This document shows, in pieces, positions 33,668 to 43,350 of a stretch of DNA of 64,000 nt. Position 1 is the stretch's first letter. Each line of letters opens with the position of its first letter. Made by a program: the position numbers and the translations under genes. The DNA is taken from contig NZ_MTQN01000011.1 of the NCBI RefSeq assembly GCF_001984195.1, forward strand, positions 434,001-498,000, in the 5' to 3' direction. Source of the stretch: Kribbella sp. ALI-6-A (GTDB taxonomy: Bacteria > Actinomycetota > Actinomycetes > Propionibacteriales > Kribbellaceae). Below the pieces are notes generated by a model, which was given only the letters and a program-made list of their open reading frames with translations, was not told the origin of the DNA and ran no database searches.

Positions 33668-36600
33668 TCCCGCGGTGATGTACAACTGCTCCAGGTACGA
33701 CGGCTGCCAGTCGAAGCCGCGGCGGTAGAGGCGGCGGACCAGGCCTTCGACGTCGAGTTCACTCGGCAGGTTGGTGTCCCACCATTCCGGCACCTGGTCG
33801 TACCAGCGGTCGATCCGCAGCGTTCGGCCGGCGGCGTCGATGCGGGCGAACAGCCAGCCGCCGTGCTCACTCTGCGCCTCGGCGATCCAGAGGTCGCCGA
33901 GCAGTTCGCTCAGGCGCTCGTCGGGCCACTCGGGGTCGTCGACGTCGGCCGGCTCGAGGTCGAAGCGGTACGACGGTCGCGCGGGGTCGAGGACCTGGAC
34001 CTGGATGGTGAAACCGGAGGGGACGACGTTGGTCCGTACGCGGCACCATGCGCGGAGGGCCTCGAAGGCTGGGGATTCCGCCGGTTTGGGGCGGGGGCGC
34101 TCGGGTTCGGCGCGCATCGCCTGCTCTACGCCGAGTGGGAAGGGGACGGGGGTGCCGCGGTTGGTGAGCTCGGGGATGAGCATGGTGGCGGCGGGGTCGG
34201 GATGCTGGCCGTTGGGGGCGGTCGTCGGTGCGGCGGGAGGGGTATGGCCGTTGCGGCCGGTCGAGTTGTCCGGGGTGTGGCCGTTGAGCTCGGTTGCGGT
34301 GTTTGCTTCCGGGGTTGCGCCGTCGGGCTCGTCGGTCTCGGTGAGGTCGGCGGGCTCGATCGGCTCGGCGGACGCGTCGTCGAGGTCGACTACCTCGGCG
34401 GGTTGCTCGGGGTCGACTCCGGCTGCCGCCTCGTTGTCGAAGGCAACGACTGCAGCGGCTTCCTGGGACTCGTTTTCGTCCGACGACTCGTCGGACTCGA
34501 GCAGTTCGGCGGCTTCGTGCGGATCGGCCGGCGCTGCGGTTTCCTCGGGCGCGGCATCCTCTGCGGTTGTCTCGGACGCGACGTCCTCTGCGGTTGTGTC
34601 GGACGCGACGTCCTCTGCGGTTGTCTCGGGCGTCAGGTCTTCTGCGGTTCGCTCTGGCGTGAGGTCCTCTGCGGATTCCTCCGCCAACGCTTCGTCACGG
34701 GGGTCCTGTGCCTCGTCGACCTCAGCCGCAGGCGGCTCCCCCGTCGTCGGATCGTCAACTTCCACCGTTGGCGCTCCAGAGGCCTCACCCTCAACTTCAG
34801 GTCGACCTTCACCGGAGGCTTCAACCGATGCCGGTGCCCCAGCGCTCTCCCCCAACTGATCCGCAGTCCAGTCCGCACTGCCGAGAATCTCGTCGTGGAA
34901 AACGTCGGTCGCGTACTCGTAGTCGTCGTCCGCCGAACCGCCGTACTGATCACTCAACGGCGGATAGGTCCGCGGCCCGTCACCCACCGCCGCGCTGTCA
35001 CCGGAGTCGACCCGCGCGATGTCCTCATCCGGCTCGGACGGCAACGCCGCGATCTCGGCGGTCGGCGCCTCGTCGTTGCCATCCTCGATGTCGGCAACCA
35101 CCGGCCCGTCACCCGCGGCCTCGTCGTCGGCGCGCGGCGCTTCGGCGGTGTCTAGCTCGTCGTCATCAGGTACATCAGCTCCGACGCCGTCAGCAGCCCG
35201 GACCTCGACGTCGTCCCGTACGCCGGCCTCGCCGTCACGCACGTCGGCGGTTCCTCGTACGTCCGCGTCATGTTCGTCAAATTCAGGTGCGGCGCGCTGA
35301 TCGTCTGCTCGTACGCCGAGTGCGGCGGCCTGGTCCACTGCTCGTACGTCGCGCGGATCAGCCTCGGCGCCGTACTGGTGTGCGACTTGATGCGACGGCG
35401 CGTCGGACGAGTGGTCCGGGTTGGCCGGGTCGAGGGGATGGTTCCTGCGCTGGCGGCGTGCCGGGCGGGGCGGATGGGCGAGGTGAGGGTTGGCAGCGAG
35501 GTACGCGGCGGCGTCCTCGATCCACTCGCCGTTGATCCAGGCACCGCCGACCCACTCGCGTTCCATGGGCGACGGGGGCACGGACTCCGCGGTGGTGTCG
35601 GACGCGCCGCGGAAGTCGTCGAGCGGGGAGGTTGGTCGGTGGGGGTCTTGGGGCGCGGTCGGTTCGAGGGCGTCCAGCTGGGCGGTGGGCTGGTCGCCGT
35701 CGAAGCGCGAGGGGACATCCAGCGGCGCGGTGGGTTGCTCGCCGTCGAGTCGCGGCGGGACGTCCAAGGGTGATGTCGGGTCCTCGGCCTCCGCGGACGA
35801 GGCCGACTGCGGGACATCCAAGAACGCGGTTGGTTCCTCGGTTCCGACTGGCTCCGGGGACTCGACGTTCAAGAACGCGGCCGGCTCCTGGGCCCCAACT
35901 GGCTGCTCGACGTCCAGGAGCGAAGTCGGCTGGTTGGGATCCAAGGGCGAGGTGGTGGGGCCGAGGTGCTTGAGGGCCTCGGTGTCGTCGTCCGGGGTGG
36001 GCGCGGCGGCCTTGGCGGACGAGCTGGGGTCGGTGATCGGAGGGACGACGCCGGTGTCGTCGCCTGCCGTGAAGGCGTCCACTGTCCCGGCGTCGGCCAC
36101 AGGCGGGACGAGGTCGACTTCGTCGTCGGCGGCGGACGATCGGGCCACGTCCTCCGGACCGGAGGCGGAGTCGTCAACGTCGCCCGAGTCGCCGACCGAC
36201 GAAGTACGGCTGGCGTCGTGCGTGGACGACGGTCCGCGTACGTCGTCCCGACCGGCGGTGAACGCGTCAACGGCTGAGTCGTCATCGGCGCTCGACGCCC
36301 TGCCGTCGTCCTCCGTGCCGGACCAGCGGTGCTCGTCGATCCGACCAGCGGTGAACGCGTCACCGGACGAGTCGCCATCGGCAGACGGAGGTCTGGCGTC
36401 GGCATCCGTCGCCGACCATCGTTTGTCGTCGCGGTCGGCTGTCAACGCGTCGATGGTGCTTGGCTCGGCTACCGGCGTGATGGCTCCGGTGTCGTCGTCG
36501 GGCTCGACGGGCTGTGGTTCGAGGTCCGCCGCGGGCTGTTGATGTAGGTCCCGCCGGTCGCTGTCCGCGTCGTCGGACGCCGAGGCCTGGGGATCGGCGT

Positions 36601-38563
36601 CGACCGGCTCGAAGGCGCCGTCGTCGTCTGCCGCTGAGTCCTGGGCGTCGACAGGCGGGAAAACTCCGGTGTCGTCGTCTGCGGCCGACGCCTGCGGATC
36701 GGTGTCGATGGGTGCGAGGGCGCCGGTGTCGTCGTCCGCGATCGAGGTCCGGTCGTCGATCTCGACGGGGTTCAGGACACCGGTGTCGTCCGACGCGCTG
36801 GTCGGCGACATTTCAGGGGCGAACGGCCTAGTCGCCTCGGTTGAAGGGGCGGCGGGTGAGCCGGATTCGCGGGACGAGTGGGGTGAGGCGTCGGATGGTG
36901 ACTGCGCGGAGAGCGCGTCGGATCCGCGGAAGGGCTCGGACGTCCGTTCCAGCGGCGACTGGCCGCCGGCACCTGGCGCGAAGGGCGAACCAGGAACAGC
37001 TGACTGGTCGTCGGCCGGCGGCGCGAAGGGCGACCCGGACGGCGCAGACTCGTCGTAGTCCGCCGCGAACGGCGAACGGGTCGGCGGGTGCCCCTCCGCG
37101 GAGGCAGGAGAGCCCTCGGCAGGTGTCTCCGGGGCATAGGGCGACTCGCCCGCCCGGTCCTCCAGGAACGGCGTGCCGGCCGTCTTCGCGTCGGGAGTGA
37201 ACGGGGTGAACGGCGCCGTCTCGTCCCCGGTGGGGACGGCGGCGAGCTCGCTGGTGGCGTCGTCCGGGGACGCCGCGGGGTGCTGCGCGGTGGGGGTGTC
37301 GGGGGTGTACCTGACCGCCGCGGGGCCGTCGGCGAAGAGGCTGGCGTAGAAGTCTTCGCCGTCTTCGACCGGGGCGCCTACGCGTGGCGGCTCCGAGGAC
37401 GGGAGCGGGCGGTCATAGGTCGGCGGGGCGGGAGCAGGCTCGGGGTCGGGGGCCGCGAGGCCGAGGCCTGCCAGGGAGGAGTTCTCCTCCTCGCGTTGCT
37501 TCTTCTTGCGGCCGAACAGGCGCGGCTTCTTGCTGACGACGCCGTAGTCCGCGGGCGGCGACTCCGGGGCAGGAGCCGGCGGCTCGTACGCCGGAGCCGG
37601 GCTGTACGCCGGAGCCGGGTTGTACGGCGGCTCAGGCTCGTACGGCGGACGCTCGGCGTACGGCAGCTGCGGGTCGTGCGGGGTCTCGGCGCCGATGATC
37701 GGGTCGGCGTCGTCGGTGATCGGCTGGTTGGTGAAGGGGCTGACGCCCGGCGGGACGATGAAAAGTTCTTCCTCGTCCTCCTCCTCGGACTCCTCGAACC
37801 GCTGCTCGCCGACCAACTCCCCGCGATAGGGCTCCCCGGCATACGGCTCCCCCGCGTACGGCTCCCCCACGTACGGCGCCGCAACCGGCTCCACACCAAC
37901 CGGCCCAGCAGCCTCGGCACCAACCACCTGATCGAACTGCGCAGCCGCCGCCAGCGCCGCGTACAGATCCGGCTGCTGCGGCGACCTCGGCCCGATGCCC
38001 AGCCGCGCGAAGAACCCGTCCAATTCCTCCGCCGACAACCGCGACTCCGCCGCCGACCGGATCAGCGCCACCCCGAGCGGCAGCAGCTCGTCCAGCCCGC
38101 CCAGGTAGTCGGCCCACTCCGCCGCCCACTCGACCAGCTCGCGGGCCGACTCCTCGTCGGACGTGATCCACTGGCCGATCGGTGCGAAGCCGTCGTCGAC
38201 CGGCTGCCACGGGTCGCCCTCGTACGACGCCCGCGCCCACGTCCCGTTGAACGACCCGTAGACGAACCCGAGCGTCCCCGCGGCGATCCGCTGCTTAACC
38301 TCCGGCTGCCCGATCCAGTCCGGCGCCCCGGCGAGCAGGTCCGTGCCGGCTGTCCGGCTGTGCTGGGTGTGGTACCCGAACAGCACCGACCGCCCGCCGT
38401 CGAGCCGGACCATGCGCAGGTCCGACCCGGTCTCGTCCTGGTGGTACCAGCCGTCGGCGTCGGCGTACCAGCGGCGGTCGAAGCCGGTGGCGTGAGCGAC
38501 CGCGGCGAGGGCGCTCCAGCGGGCGCGCAACTCCTCCGGGTCATCCAGGTCGACGAGCGGCAT
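33665..38563 (-). CDS. Very large acidic low-complexity protein with conserved terminal domains
   Basis: 1632 residues, no recognised family. Residues 1-215 look like a folded domain (ELRARWSALAAVAHATGFDR; QWITSDEESARELVEWAAEW). Residues 231-250 hold YAGEP repeats, followed by a proline/tyrosine-rich stretch and a basic patch at 345-357 (KKPRLFGRKKKQR). About 1100 residues then are Asp/Glu/Ser/Thr/Pro-rich, with repeated DDDTGA, FTAGR, PTAPLD and TAEDVAS units. Residues 1488-1632 form a second ordered domain rich in Trp/Arg (ALRAWCRVRTNVVPSGF; GFDWQPSYLEQLYITAG). No signal peptide or membrane segment is seen. The ATG at 38563 is used. The frame is open throughout, arguing against a frameshift. 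Confidence 0.75.
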   Translation of the reverse strand: MPLVDLDDPEELRARWSALAAVAHATGFDRRWYADADGWYHQDETGSDLRMVRLDGGRSVLFGYHTQHSRTAGTDLLAGAPDWIGQPEVKQRIAAGTLGFVYGSFNGTWARASYEGDPWQPVDDGFAPIGQWITSDEESARELVEWAAEWADYLGGLDELLPLGVALIRSAAESRLSAEELDGFFARLGIGPRSPQQPDLYAALAAAAQFDQVVGAEAAGPVGVEPVAAPYVGEPYAGEPYAGEPYRGELVGEQRFEESEEEDEEELFIVPPGVSPFTNQPITDDADPIIGAETPHDPQLPYAERPPYEPEPPYNPAPAYSPAPAYEPPAPAPESPPADYGVVSKKPRLFGRKKKQREEENSSLAGLGLAAPDPEPAPAPPTYDRPLPSSEPPRVGAPVEDGEDFYASLFADGPAAVRYTPDTPTAQHPAASPDDATSELAAVPTGDETAPFTPFTPDAKTAGTPFLEDRAGESPYAPETPAEGSPASAEGHPPTRSPFAADYDESAPSGSPFAPPADDQSAVPGSPFAPGAGGQSPLERTSEPFRGSDALSAQSPSDASPHSSRESGSPAAPSTEATRPFAPEMSPTSASDDTGVLNPVEIDDRTSIADDDTGALAPIDTDPQASAADDDTGVFPPVDAQDSAADDDGAFEPVDADPQASASDDADSDRRDLHQQPAADLEPQPVEPDDDTGAITPVAEPSTIDALTADRDDKRWSATDADARPPSADGDSSGDAFTAGRIDEHRWSGTEDDGRASSADDDSAVDAFTAGRDDVRGPSSTHDASRTSSVGDSGDVDDSASGPEDVARSSAADDEVDLVPPVADAGTVDAFTAGDDTGVVPPITDPSSSAKAAAPTPDDDTEALKHLGPTTSPLDPNQPTSLLDVEQPVGAQEPAAFLNVESPEPVGTEEPTAFLDVPQSASSAEAEDPTSPLDVPPRLDGEQPTAPLDVPSRFDGDQPTAQLDALEPTAPQDPHRPTSPLDDFRGASDTTAESVPPSPMEREWVGGAWINGEWIEDAAAYLAANPHLAHPPRPARRQRRNHPLDPANPDHSSDAPSHQVAHQYGAEADPRDVRAVDQAAALGVRADDQRAAPEFDEHDADVRGTADVRDGEAGVRDDVEVRAADGVGADVPDDDELDTAEAPRADDEAAGDGPVVADIEDGNDEAPTAEIAALPSEPDEDIARVDSGDSAAVGDGPRTYPPLSDQYGGSADDDYEYATDVFHDEILGSADWTADQLGESAGAPASVEASGEGRPEVEGEASGAPTVEVDDPTTGEPPAAEVDEAQDPRDEALAEESAEDLTPERTAEDLTPETTAEDVASDTTAEDVASETTAEDAAPEETAAPADPHEAAELLESDESSDENESQEAAAVVAFDNEAAAGVDPEQPAEVVDLDDASAEPIEPADLTETDEPDGATPEANTATELNGHTPDNSTGRNGHTPPAAPTTAPNGQHPDPAATMLIPELTNRGTPVPFPLGVEQAMRAEPERPRPKPAESPAFEALRAWCRVRTNVVPSGFTIQVQVLDPARPSYRFDLEPADVDDPEWPDERLSELLGDLWIAEAQSEHGGWLFARIDAAGRTLRIDRWYDQVPEWWDTNLPSELDVEGLVRRLYRRGFDWQPSYLEQLYITAG

Positions 38564-38670
38564 CGGGTATCGGGTCTCCAGCAGAATTCCCGGAGCTCAC
38601 GGTCCGGGGAAAGGTGCAGCGTCAGGTACAGCCAGTACCAGCCCAGAACCGTACCCGAGCCGCCGGGGTC

Positions 38671-39843
38671 CTAACTAGTCACGGGTTCGAGCACGGCCAC
38701 GCACTCTATGTGATGGGTCATGCCGAACAGGTCGAAGGCGCGCAGCGAGCTCACGCCGTAGCCGAGCTCAGCGAAGGTCTTCAGATCCCGTGCCAGCGCC
38801 GCCGGATCACACGCGACGTAGGCCACCTTCCGCGGCGACAGCCCGGCGATTCGCCGTACGACGTGCTTGCCGGCTCCGGTCCGCGGCGGATCCAGTACGA
38901 CGAGGTCGACGCGCTCGAGCCCCTGCGCGACGGCCCGGTTCAGCACCCGGTCCACGTCGCCCTGCTCGAGCGTGACGCCCGGCAGGTCGTGCAGGTTGCG
39001 CCGGGCGTTCTTGACCGCGGCCTTGTCGCCCTCGATCGCCAGCACAGGGCACCCGGCCTGGGCCAGGAACGCCGCGAACAGCCCGACCCCCGAGTACAGG
39101 TCGAGGGCGGTCTCGCCCTCAGCAGGCTCCAGCCCGGCCAGTACGGCGTCGACCAGCGTCGTCGCCGCGGCCGGGTGGACCTGCCAGAAGCCGTCGGCCT
39201 CGACCCGGAACCGCCGGTTGCGGACCGTCTCCACGACCCGGCCACCGGACACCGTGTCGGTCAGCACCGCGGTCTTGCCCTCCGACGACACCACCGCCTG
39301 CACCGATTCCGTGCCCGGCCAGCGCTGGTCCAGCACCGTCGGCGTGTCCGGGTGGGCGATCAGGCACTTGTCGACCTGGATCAGCTCGTGCGAGCGATGC
39401 ACGCGCATCGCCGGGCGCCCGTCGGGGCCCACGGCGTACCGCATCCTGGTCCGCCAGCCGAGCCCGTCGTCGCCCGGCGACTCCATCACCACGGTCCGCT
39501 CGATCCCGCCGATCCGCCGCAGCGTGTCGGACACGACCGTCGCCTTCAGCCGGCGCTGCTCGACGATGTTGGCGTGCTGGAAGTCGCACCCGCCGCAGCG
39601 GCCCGGACCGGCGTACGGGCAGGGCGGCTCGATCCGGTGCGGTGACGGCGTGAGCACCTGGACGACGTCGGCCCGCAGGTACTTGGCGGTCCGCTCGGTC
39701 ACCCGGGCGTGCACCAGCTCCCCCGGCAGGCCGTGCCGGACGAAAACGACCTGGCCCTCGTAGCGCGCGACACAGTGCCCACCGTGCGCCACCGGGCCGA
39801 TCTCCAGCTCCAGCACCGTCCCGACGATGTCGTCGTCCCTCAC
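38671..39843 (-). CDS. TrmA/RumA-type class I RNA methyltransferase with TRAM domain
   Basis: 390 residues, the Rv2689c-like family. An N-terminal TRAM RNA-binding domain (VGTVLELEIGPVAHGGHCVA) is followed by an iron-sulfur cysteine cluster (PCPYAGPGRCGGCDFQH). The Rossmann methyltransferase has LDLYSGVGLFAAFLA, LDPPRTGAG and the catalytic cysteine in YVACDPAALARD. It likely forms 5-methyluridine in RNA; the exact target is not known. GTG at 39843 has CAGGAG upstream and overlaps the stop of the permease gene (GTGA), showing translational coupling. Confidence 0.92.
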   Translation of the reverse strand: MRDDDIVGTVLELEIGPVAHGGHCVARYEGQVVFVRHGLPGELVHARVTERTAKYLRADVVQVLTPSPHRIEPPCPYAGPGRCGGCDFQHANIVEQRRLKATVVSDTLRRIGGIERTVVMESPGDDGLGWRTRMRYAVGPDGRPAMRVHRSHELIQVDKCLIAHPDTPTVLDQRWPGTESVQAVVSSEGKTAVLTDTVSGGRVVETVRNRRFRVEADGFWQVHPAAATTLVDAVLAGLEPAEGETALDLYSGVGLFAAFLAQAGCPVLAIEGDKAAVKNARRNLHDLPGVTLEQGDVDRVLNRAVAQGLERVDLVVLDPPRTGAGKHVVRRIAGLSPRKVAYVACDPAALARDLKTFAELGYGVSSLRAFDLFGMTHHIECVAVLEPVTS

Positions 39844-41870
39844 CGATCTCCTGACGTCTTGCGGGCGGGCCGGCGGACTTGCCCGGCCACCCGTTCCACC
39901 CGGTCCTGCCGTTCCTGGGCCGCCTCCGAGGAGATCAGCTGGTACGGAACCGATGTGACCATCACACCAGGTGTGAACAAGAGCCGCCCCTTCAGCCGCA
40001 GTGCGGACTGGTTGTGCAGGATGTGCTCCCACCAGTGGCCGACCACGTACTCGGGGATGTAGACCATCACCACGTCGCGCGGCGACTGCCGCCGGATGTC
40101 GCGCACGTACTGCAGGATCGGCCGGGTGATCTCCCGGTACGGCGAGGCCAGCCGCTTCAGCGGGATCGGGATGTTGTGCTCGTCCCAGTCGGCCTGCAGC
40201 GTCTCCGACTCCGCGCGGTCGACGTCGACGGTGACCGCCTCCAGCGTGTACGGCCGGGCCGCCTTCGCGAAGGCCAGCGCCCGCAGCGTCGGCTTGTGCA
40301 GCTTGGAGACCAGCACGATCGCGTGCACCCGCGAGGGCAGCATCAGCTGCTCGTCGCCCTCGATCGCCATCTCCTGGCCGACCGTGTCGTAGTGCCGGCG
40401 GATGCCCTTCATCATCACGAACAGCACCACCATCGCGATGATCGCGATGTAGGCGCCGTGGGTGAACTTGGTGATCAGCACGATCACCAGCACGGTCCCG
40501 GTCATCGTCAGGCCGATCGCGTTGATCACCCGTGAGCGCACCATCTGGGCCCGCCGGGCCGAATCGGTCTCGGTGCGCAGCAGCCGGGTCCAGTGCCGGA
40601 CCATGCCGGTCTGGCTGATCGTGAACGAGACGAACACGCCGACGATGTAGAGCTGGATCAGCCGGGTCACCTCGGCGTCGAAGGCGAGGATCAGGAAGAT
40701 CGCGGCCGCGGCCAGGATGATGATGCCGTTGCTGAACGCCAGCCGGTCACCGCGGGTGTGCAGCTGCTTGGGCAGGTAGCTGTCCTTGGCCAGGATCGAG
40801 CCGAGCACCGGGAACCCGTTGAACGCGGTGTTGGCGGCCAGCACCAGGATCACGCCGGTGGCCGCGGCGACCAGGTAGAAGCCGGGGCTGAAGTGGTCGA
40901 AGATCCCTTTGGCCAGCTGGCCGATCACCGGGTCCTGGTGATAGTCGGGCCCGAGCGGTACGCCGTTGTTCAGCAGCTGCGTGGCCGGATCCTCGGCGAA
41001 CCGGACCTTCATCACGTTGGCCAGCGTCACCACGCTGATCATCATCGCGATCGAGATCGTGCCGAGCAGCAGCAGCGTGGTCGCGGCGTTCTTGCTCTTG
41101 GGCTTCTTGAACGCCGGGACGCCGTTGCTGATCGCCTCGACACCGGTCAGCGCCGCACAGCCCGACGAGAACGCCCGCAGCACCAGGAAGGCCATCGCCA
41201 GTCCCCCGGCGCCGGTCGCGAACTGGCCCTCGGGCGCGATGTCGAACGACGCCGTCGCGGCGTCCGGCAGGTCGCCGAACAGCATCCGGCCGAACCCCCA
41301 GGCGGCCATCCCGAGGATCGTCACCATGAACACGTACGTCGGGATCGCGAACGCCGTACCGGACTCGCGCACGCCGCGCAGGTTCATCGTGGTCAGGAAC
41401 AGCACGGCGACCACCGCGGCCGTGGCCTGATGGCCTTCCAGCGCCGGGATCGCCGAGGCGGCGTACTGGGCGGCCGAGGAGATCGACACCGCCACCGTGA
41501 GCACGTAGTCGACCAGCAGCGCGCTGGCCACGGTCAGTCCGGCGGTCGGCCCGAGGTTGGTGTTGGCGACCTCGTAGTCACCGCCGCCGGACGGGTAGGC
41601 GTGCACGTTCTGCCGGTACGAGGCGACCACCACCAGCATCACCAGCGCGACGACGATCGCGACCTTCCAGGAGAAGGTGAACGCGGTCAGACCGGCCAGC
41701 GACAGGGTCAGGAAGATCTCGTCCGGCGCGTAGGCGACCGACGACAGAGCGTCACTGGCGAAGACCGGCAAGGCGATCCGCTTCGGAAGCAACGTCTCAC
41801 CGAGTTGGGTACTGCGAAGTTTGCGGCCGATGAGCAGTCGCTTGCCGATGTCGCCAAGAGCGGGGGTCAC
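39840..41870 (-). CDS. APC-family permease of the KimA/Rv2690c type
   Basis: About 676 residues. Twelve membrane segments are followed by a long cytoplasmic C-terminal domain of about 200 residues (RVHAIVLVSKLHKPTLRALA; YIPEYVVGHWWEHILHN). The FASDALSSVAYAPDEI and AYPSGGGDYEVA motifs match the KimA (YdaO) potassium importer group. It is divergent from two TrkA proteins, supporting a role in potassium uptake. The GTG at 41870 is preferred (TAACAT ends 5 nt upstream); GTG at 41891 would add seven residues. The short divergent spacer leaves no room for a ydaO-type riboswitch. Confidence 0.88.
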   Translation of the reverse strand: MTPALGDIGKRLLIGRKLRSTQLGETLLPKRIALPVFASDALSSVAYAPDEIFLTLSLAGLTAFTFSWKVAIVVALVMLVVVASYRQNVHAYPSGGGDYEVANTNLGPTAGLTVASALLVDYVLTVAVSISSAAQYAASAIPALEGHQATAAVVAVLFLTTMNLRGVRESGTAFAIPTYVFMVTILGMAAWGFGRMLFGDLPDAATASFDIAPEGQFATGAGGLAMAFLVLRAFSSGCAALTGVEAISNGVPAFKKPKSKNAATTLLLLGTISIAMMISVVTLANVMKVRFAEDPATQLLNNGVPLGPDYHQDPVIGQLAKGIFDHFSPGFYLVAAATGVILVLAANTAFNGFPVLGSILAKDSYLPKQLHTRGDRLAFSNGIIILAAAAIFLILAFDAEVTRLIQLYIVGVFVSFTISQTGMVRHWTRLLRTETDSARRAQMVRSRVINAIGLTMTGTVLVIVLITKFTHGAYIAIIAMVVLFVMMKGIRRHYDTVGQEMAIEGDEQLMLPSRVHAIVLVSKLHKPTLRALAFAKAARPYTLEAVTVDVDRAESETLQADWDEHNIPIPLKRLASPYREITRPILQYVRDIRRQSPRDVVMVYIPEYVVGHWWEHILHNQSALRLKGRLLFTPGVMVTSVPYQLISSEAAQERQDRVERVAGQVRRPARKTSGDR

Positions 41871-41898
41871 ACCGAGGATGTTAGAGGGCACCCCAGGT

Positions 41899-41917
41899 CG
41901 GTGTAGCGTCTACACCG
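41899..41917. promoter_or_regulatory. Palindromic operator candidate between KimA-like and TrkA genes
   Basis: CGGTGTAG-CGT-CTACACCG is a perfect 8-bp palindrome with a 3-nt spacer (41899-41917), in the divergent spacer of 95 bp. It is placed to control both potassium-uptake gene sets. The binding regulator is unknown. Confidence 0.6.
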
Positions 41918-41965
41918 CCGAATGGATGCCAGCGGCCCCTCAACGGGGCAGGGAGTGATCACGGA

Positions 41966-42628
41966 GTGCACGTCGTCATCATGGGCTGCGGACGCGTCGG
42001 GTCGACGCTCGCGCGGACCCTGGAGAAACGCAGCCACACAGTGGCGATCATCGACCAGTCGGCCGACTCGTTCCGCCGGCTGAGCCCGAACTTCTCCGGC
42101 CGCACGATCACCGGGATGGGTTTCGACCGTGAGGTGCTGATCGAGGCCGGGATCGAGACCGCCGAGGCGTTCGCGGCGGTCAGCAACGGTGACAACTCCA
42201 ACATCCTGGCCGCCCGGGTGGCGCGGGAGAACTTCGGCATCGAGAACGTGGTGGCCCGGATCTACGACCCGGGCCGCGCCGAGGTCTACCAGCGGCTCGG
42301 CATCCCGACGGTCGGCACGGTGAAGTGGACGGTGGATCAGATGATCCGCCGGCTGCTGCCGAGCGGGTCGGAGCCGGAGTGGCGCGACCCGTCGGGGACC
42401 ATCCGGCTGGCCGAGGTGCACGTGCACTCGGGCTGGGTCGGCCGCGAGGCGTTCGACATCGAGAAGGCCACCGGCGCCCGGGTCGCGTTCCTGACCCGGC
42501 TCGGCGAAGGTGTGCTGCCGAAGGCGGACACCGTCATCCAGGAGGGTGATCTGGTGCACGTCGTCATGCTGGAAAGCGAAGCCGCGGCGATCGAGGCCCA
42601 ACTCGGCGCCAAGCCTGAGGAGCTGTGA
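41966..42628 (+). CDS. ceoB: TrkA-family potassium uptake protein (CeoB-like)
   Basis: 220 residues. RCK domain: NAD-binding GCGRVGSTLARTLE near the N-terminus with acidic D30 following, then a C-terminal RCK_C region (WVGREAFDIEKATGARVAFL). It gates or regulates potassium channels or transporters by binding nucleotides at the membrane. GTG at 41966 has GGGAG 10 nt upstream. Overlaps the second TrkA gene and is divergent from the KimA-like permease, the same arrangement as Mtb Rv2690c/ceoB/ceoC. Confidence 0.92.
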   Translation: MHVVIMGCGRVGSTLARTLEKRSHTVAIIDQSADSFRRLSPNFSGRTITGMGFDREVLIEAGIETAEAFAAVSNGDNSNILAARVARENFGIENVVARIYDPGRAEVYQRLGIPTVGTVKWTVDQMIRRLLPSGSEPEWRDPSGTIRLAEVHVHSGWVGREAFDIEKATGARVAFLTRLGEGVLPKADTVIQEGDLVHVVMLESEAAAIEAQLGAKPEEL

Positions 42629-43296
42629 TGCGGGTAGCCATCGCCGGCGCGGGCAACGTCGGCCGCTCGATCGCCGGCGAACTGCTGGAGAACGGCCACG
42701 AGGTCCTGCTGATCGACAAGGACCCGCGGGCGATCAAGGCCGAGTCGGTGCCGCGCGCCGAGTGGCTGCTGGCCGACGCCTGCGAGCTGTCCTCGCTGGA
42801 GGAGGCCGCCCTGCAGCGTTGCCAGGTGGCGATCGCCAGCACCGGTGACGACAAGGTCAACCTGGTCGTCTCGCTGCTGGCCAAGACCGAGTTCGGCGTT
42901 CCGCGGACCGTTGCCCGGGTCAACCACCCGCGCAACGAGTGGATGTTCAACGAGGCCTGGGGCGTGGACGTGTCGGTGTCGACGCCGCGGATCATGTCGG
43001 CACTGGTCGAGGAGGCGGTCTCGGTCGGCGACCTGGTCCGGCTGTTCACCTTCCGCCAGGGCGACGCGAACCTGGTCGAGCTGACCCTGCCGGAGGACTC
43101 CCCGATGATCGGCCTGCGGGTCGGCGACATCGACTGGCCGACCGACACCGCGCTGGTGACGATCATCCGCGAGGGCCGCGTGCTGCGCCCGGATCCCGAG
43201 GGCACGCTCGAGCTGAACGACGAGTTGCTGTTCGTCGCCGCCGACGAGACCGAGGAACAGCTCGAGGACATGCTGTCCCCGCACCACCGCAAGTAG
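42628..43296 (+). CDS. ceoC: Second TrkA-family potassium uptake protein (CeoC-like)
   Basis: 222 residues, paralogous to the preceding gene. The NAD site is AGAGNVGRSIAGELLENG with an acidic residue at the end of strand 2 (LLIDKD). The C-terminal RCK_C region is VELTLPEDSPMIGLRVGDID. Start is ATG at 42628, overlapping the ceoB stop by one base; GTG at 42625 is an alternative. The two proteins probably form a heteromeric regulator of potassium transport. The gene ends before a strong hairpin at 43307. Confidence 0.92.
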   Translation: MRVAIAGAGNVGRSIAGELLENGHEVLLIDKDPRAIKAESVPRAEWLLADACELSSLEEAALQRCQVAIASTGDDKVNLVVSLLAKTEFGVPRTVARVNHPRNEWMFNEAWGVDVSVSTPRIMSALVEEAVSVGDLVRLFTFRQGDANLVELTLPEDSPMIGLRVGDIDWPTDTALVTIIREGRVLRPDPEGTLELNDELLFVAADETEEQLEDMLSPHHRK

Positions 43297-43306
43297 CAGC
43301 GTGGAA

Positions 43307-43345
43307 ACGAACCGCCCGTACGCCGCCGGCGTACGGGCGGTTCGT
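43307..43345. terminator. Bidirectional terminator hairpin between ceoC and subtilase gene
   Basis: An 18-bp perfect stem (43307-43324 with 43328-43345) closes a 3-nt loop, the longest in the window. It lies 10 bp after the ceoC stop and 5 bp before the stop of the convergent gene. Confidence 0.85.
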
Positions 43346-43350
43346 TCGTG

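Noticed and set aside
37820..37875. Tandem short repeats that look like a CRISPR or satellite at first glance
   Set aside because: They encode the YAGEP repeats of the large protein, in frame, without spacers.
41871..41965. c-di-AMP (ydaO) riboswitch upstream of the KimA-like permease
   Set aside because: The spacer to the divergent gene is under 100 bp, too short for the aptamer, and no conserved aptamer elements are seen.
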